The notes below the pieces were generated by a model. The model did no database searches. It was not told where the DNA came from and worked only from the letters and a program-made list of their open reading frames with translations. From Fluviispira vulneris (GTDB lineage: Bacteria; Bdellovibrionota_B; Oligoflexia; Silvanigrellales; Silvanigrellaceae), in contig NZ_JACRSE010000002.1 of assembly GCF_014281055.1 (NCBI RefSeq), positions 310,001 to 374,000 of the forward strand: a DNA stretch of 64,000 bases, in the 5' to 3' direction. Below are positions 61,897 through 64,000 of the stretch, one piece after another (position 1 is the stretch's first letter; every line of letters begins with the position of its first letter). Position numbers and translations under genes: made by a program.

Positions 61897-64000
61897 ATGA
61901 AAAAGATTATATTTATATTTTTATTTATTTTTATCTTAAGTTGTGTACCTATTGTCATTGGTGCAAGCTTTGTTGTGTGGCAAGTCTATGCAGGTAATTA
62001 TGCAGATTTTGAGAAGTCAAAAATAATAGAGATTTTATCAAAAGAAACTGTTTTATATTATGCTGATGGACAATCACAACTTGGCAGTTTATTCGGGCAG
62101 GAACATCGCATCTATGTGCCTGTCGATCTTGTTCCTCAAGTGATGAAAGATGCAATAGTATCTGCAGAAGATGAAGATTTTTATACAAATATTGGTATTG
62201 ATCCTAAAGGAATATTGAGAGCTGCGGTTCACAATGTTTTATTCAGAACAAGGCAAGGCGCATCTACAATAACCCAGCAGACTGTTAAAAACCTTTTTGG
62301 CCGTAAAGAAACAGATATTTATATTAAATTTCAAGAAATGATAAATGCTTTTAAACTAGAAAAAATGTATTCAAAAGATCAAATTCTTGAGTTCTATCTA
62401 AATCAATTTCATGTCACAGGAAATGGTCGTGGCGTTGGTGTTGCAGCAAAATATTATTTTAATAAAAATGTTGAAGATCTTACATTAATAGAAGCGGCAT
62501 TTATTGCTGGAAGTGTTAAGGCTCCTGAAAAATACAATCCATTTACAAAAATTACAGTTGATGGACAAGAAAAAGCAAGAAATGAAGCTCGTATTCGCAA
62601 GAATTATGTTTTAAATAGAATGTTTAAAAATCAAAAAATAACTCAACAGCAACTCGAAGAATCATTAAAAGAACCCGTCCCTTTTAATCAAGGCCGTTTT
62701 CAATTTAATGAACTTGCAGTTAATCAAATCATTTCAAAACAACTTGCTCGTCCTGAAGTTTTACAGGCTATTGGAGCAAATTCTGTAGATGAAGTTGGAA
62801 CCATGGGGTTGCATATAACAACTACTTTGGATAAAAATATTCAAAATGCTGCTCAATATGGTTTAAGACAAAACTTAAGTCGTATTCAATTAATATTAAA
62901 TGGATTTAGCACTGAGCCACAATCAAATTTTGTTAATATTCAAAAACCTGAAGAGTATGGTTTCTATGTAGGCAAAATTGAAAATATTGAACGTATTGAA
63001 GATGCAGAGAAAATTAAAATTAATTTTGGAATTCCAACTTGTGTAGTTAACACAGAATCGATTAATCGTGTTTCGTTAATTACGGATTTATCTTTTCGCA
63101 AAGGTTTAAAAAAATCAAGAGATGCCTTTTTATCCTCTTTGCATATAGGACAATATGTATTAACAAGTATCAAAAGCATCACTCCAGAAGGAATTATATT
63201 TTGCGATTTAGAAGCGCGGCCTCGTGTGCAAGGAGCTGTTATTGTTCTTGATAAAGGTCGTATAACTGCTATGGCAGGTGGATTTTCTTCAAGTGAATAC
63301 AATCGCGCTGTTTTTGCAGAGCGTCAACCGGGTTCTTCATTTAAGATACCGGTATATTATGCAGCTCAACAACTTGGATGGACAATTTTAGATCCTCTTT
63401 CTAACATGCGCGATGTGTTTACATGGCAAGGTGGATTTTACTTTCCAAGACCAGATCATGCACCAAATACTTTAGAAACGACAATATTAGGTGCTGGGGC
63501 AAAATCGGAAAACTTAGCGAGTATTTGGATATTACGGCATCTAACGGACAAATTAAATTATGATCAATTTTTAGATTTATTAAATTTTCTTGGAATAACT
63601 GGAAATGGAATGACTAAAGAACAATCATTAAGTCTTATAGCCAAAAAATTTAATGCAACACCAGACAATGAATATTATTTAAAAAGTGGAATTTTAGAAA
63701 AAATAAAATCAGATCTTTTAACAGATTTATCTGTTCTCGGAAATAATAGATTAAAAGTATTTTTAAGAACGTTACACTTTGGTAATGGTTTTGAAAAACA
63801 GGAACAAATAATATCTGAAGACAAGGAACTTACACCAAAAGAAAAAGAGCTTAGATTAAATTTATTGAAAAATAACCTGCTTAGATTTAATAAACTTGCA
63901 GCACAAGCAAAAATTGCTATAGAGGCCTTAAAAGATATTAATTCAGGTTCAGCAATAACAGAAGTTGATCGTGGTTTACTTTTATCTTTTGCAAAAACCG
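61897..64000 (+). CDS. Class A penicillin-binding protein (PBP1A-like), 3' end outside the window
   Basis: A bifunctional murein synthase, cut by the window edge. A membrane anchor lies at residues 3-25. The GT51 glycosyltransferase domain shows VSAEDEDFYTNIGIDPKGIL (catalytic Glu; the usual His after FY is Asn), RQGASTITQQTVKNLF and YLNQFHVTGNGRGVGVAAKYYF. The transpeptidase domain begins near residue 440; RQPGSSFKIPVYYAA gives the SxxK nucleophile near residue 482. The later SxN and KTG motifs should follow downstream. The ATG at 61897 has GGAG upstream; another ATG seven codons earlier is possible. It is divergent from lgt. Confidence 0.92.
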   Translation, partial: MKKIIFIFLFIFILSCVPIVIGASFVVWQVYAGNYADFEKSKIIEILSKETVLYYADGQSQLGSLFGQEHRIYVPVDLVPQVMKDAIVSAEDEDFYTNIGIDPKGILRAAVHNVLFRTRQGASTITQQTVKNLFGRKETDIYIKFQEMINAFKLEKMYSKDQILEFYLNQFHVTGNGRGVGVAAKYYFNKNVEDLTLIEAAFIAGSVKAPEKYNPFTKITVDGQEKARNEARIRKNYVLNRMFKNQKITQQQLEESLKEPVPFNQGRFQFNELAVNQIISKQLARPEVLQAIGANSVDEVGTMGLHITTTLDKNIQNAAQYGLRQNLSRIQLILNGFSTEPQSNFVNIQKPEEYGFYVGKIENIERIEDAEKIKINFGIPTCVVNTESINRVSLITDLSFRKGLKKSRDAFLSSLHIGQYVLTSIKSITPEGIIFCDLEARPRVQGAVIVLDKGRITAMAGGFSSSEYNRAVFAERQPGSSFKIPVYYAAQQLGWTILDPLSNMRDVFTWQGGFYFPRPDHAPNTLETTILGAGAKSENLASIWILRHLTDKLNYDQFLDLLNFLGITGNGMTKEQSLSLIAKKFNATPDNEYYLKSGILEKIKSDLLTDLSVLGNNRLKVFLRTLHFGNGFEKQEQIISEDKELTPKEKELRLNLLKNNLLRFNKLAAQAKIAIEALKDINSGSAITEVDRGLLLSFAKT

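Noticed and set aside
1-64000. tRNA, rRNA, CRISPR arrays, insertion sequences or a replication origin
   Set aside because: No cloverleaf, spaced repeats, transposase-like protein or DnaA-box cluster was recognised on reading either strand.

Overview
The window is a densely packed, AT-rich stretch of a Gram-negative bacterial chromosome. LolA and Lgt point to an outer membrane with lipoproteins, two flagellins show motility, and a class A PBP, MurQ and an LdcA-Mpl fusion show murein synthesis and recycling. A c-di-AMP operon (cdaA-cdaR-glmM) beside these markers, the rpoN-hpf-ptsN-rapZ order, degenerate receivers and very low GC codon use fit a member of Bdellovibrionota/Oligoflexia, perhaps Silvanigrellales. 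That placement is inference; no rRNA or tRNA gene lies here to test it.

Layout. 0-4 kb: fadI-fadJ beta-oxidation pair. 4-11 kb: an accessory-looking, even more AT-rich minus-strand cluster holding an MFS transporter, a LanM-like (lanthipeptide dehydratase, DUF4135) protein, an OppA-type peptide-binding protein and a hybrid histidine kinase with two receiver-like domains. The last three are translationally coupled, which suggests a peptide modification and sensing system. The binding-protein gene is out of frame at a 12-base homopolymer inside its signal peptide. 11-27 kb: OB-fold protein, YebC, M14 carboxypeptidase, solo MshEN protein, TPR lipoprotein, a fused LD-carboxypeptidase/Mpl ligase, a 986-residue Ig-like protein, rhodanese, hydrolase, AsmA and GNAT. 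27-32 kb: cold-shock protein, MHS transporter and an arginine locus (argH, a binding protein, argR) with tandem ARG boxes. 32-38 kb: hrpB, tatD, glutaryl-CoA dehydrogenase, an extended coaD and a pseudo-receiver. 38-43 kb: a secreted leucine-rich-repeat protein, again out of frame at a 15-base T tract in its signal peptide, then murQ, two unknown genes, rnhB and trxA. 43-48.6 kb: two flagellins followed by rpoN, hpf, ptsN and rapZ, with a sigma-28-like promoter and a structured GGA-rich leader. 48.8-54.8 kb: aminotransferase, ABC-F protein, trpD with a TrpC-like protein that has lost its catalytic residues, and a hydrolase. 54.8-64 kb: glmM, cdaR, cdaA, lolA, a LOG-family gene, PAP2, lgt and a class A PBP cut by the window edge.

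The most interesting items are the LanM-like/peptide-binding/kinase cluster, the repeated occurrence of frame-breaking homopolymers in signal-peptide codons (possible phase variation), the LdcA-Mpl fusion, the TrpC pseudoenzyme and the flagellin leader. No CRISPR array, insertion sequence, tRNA or rRNA was seen.
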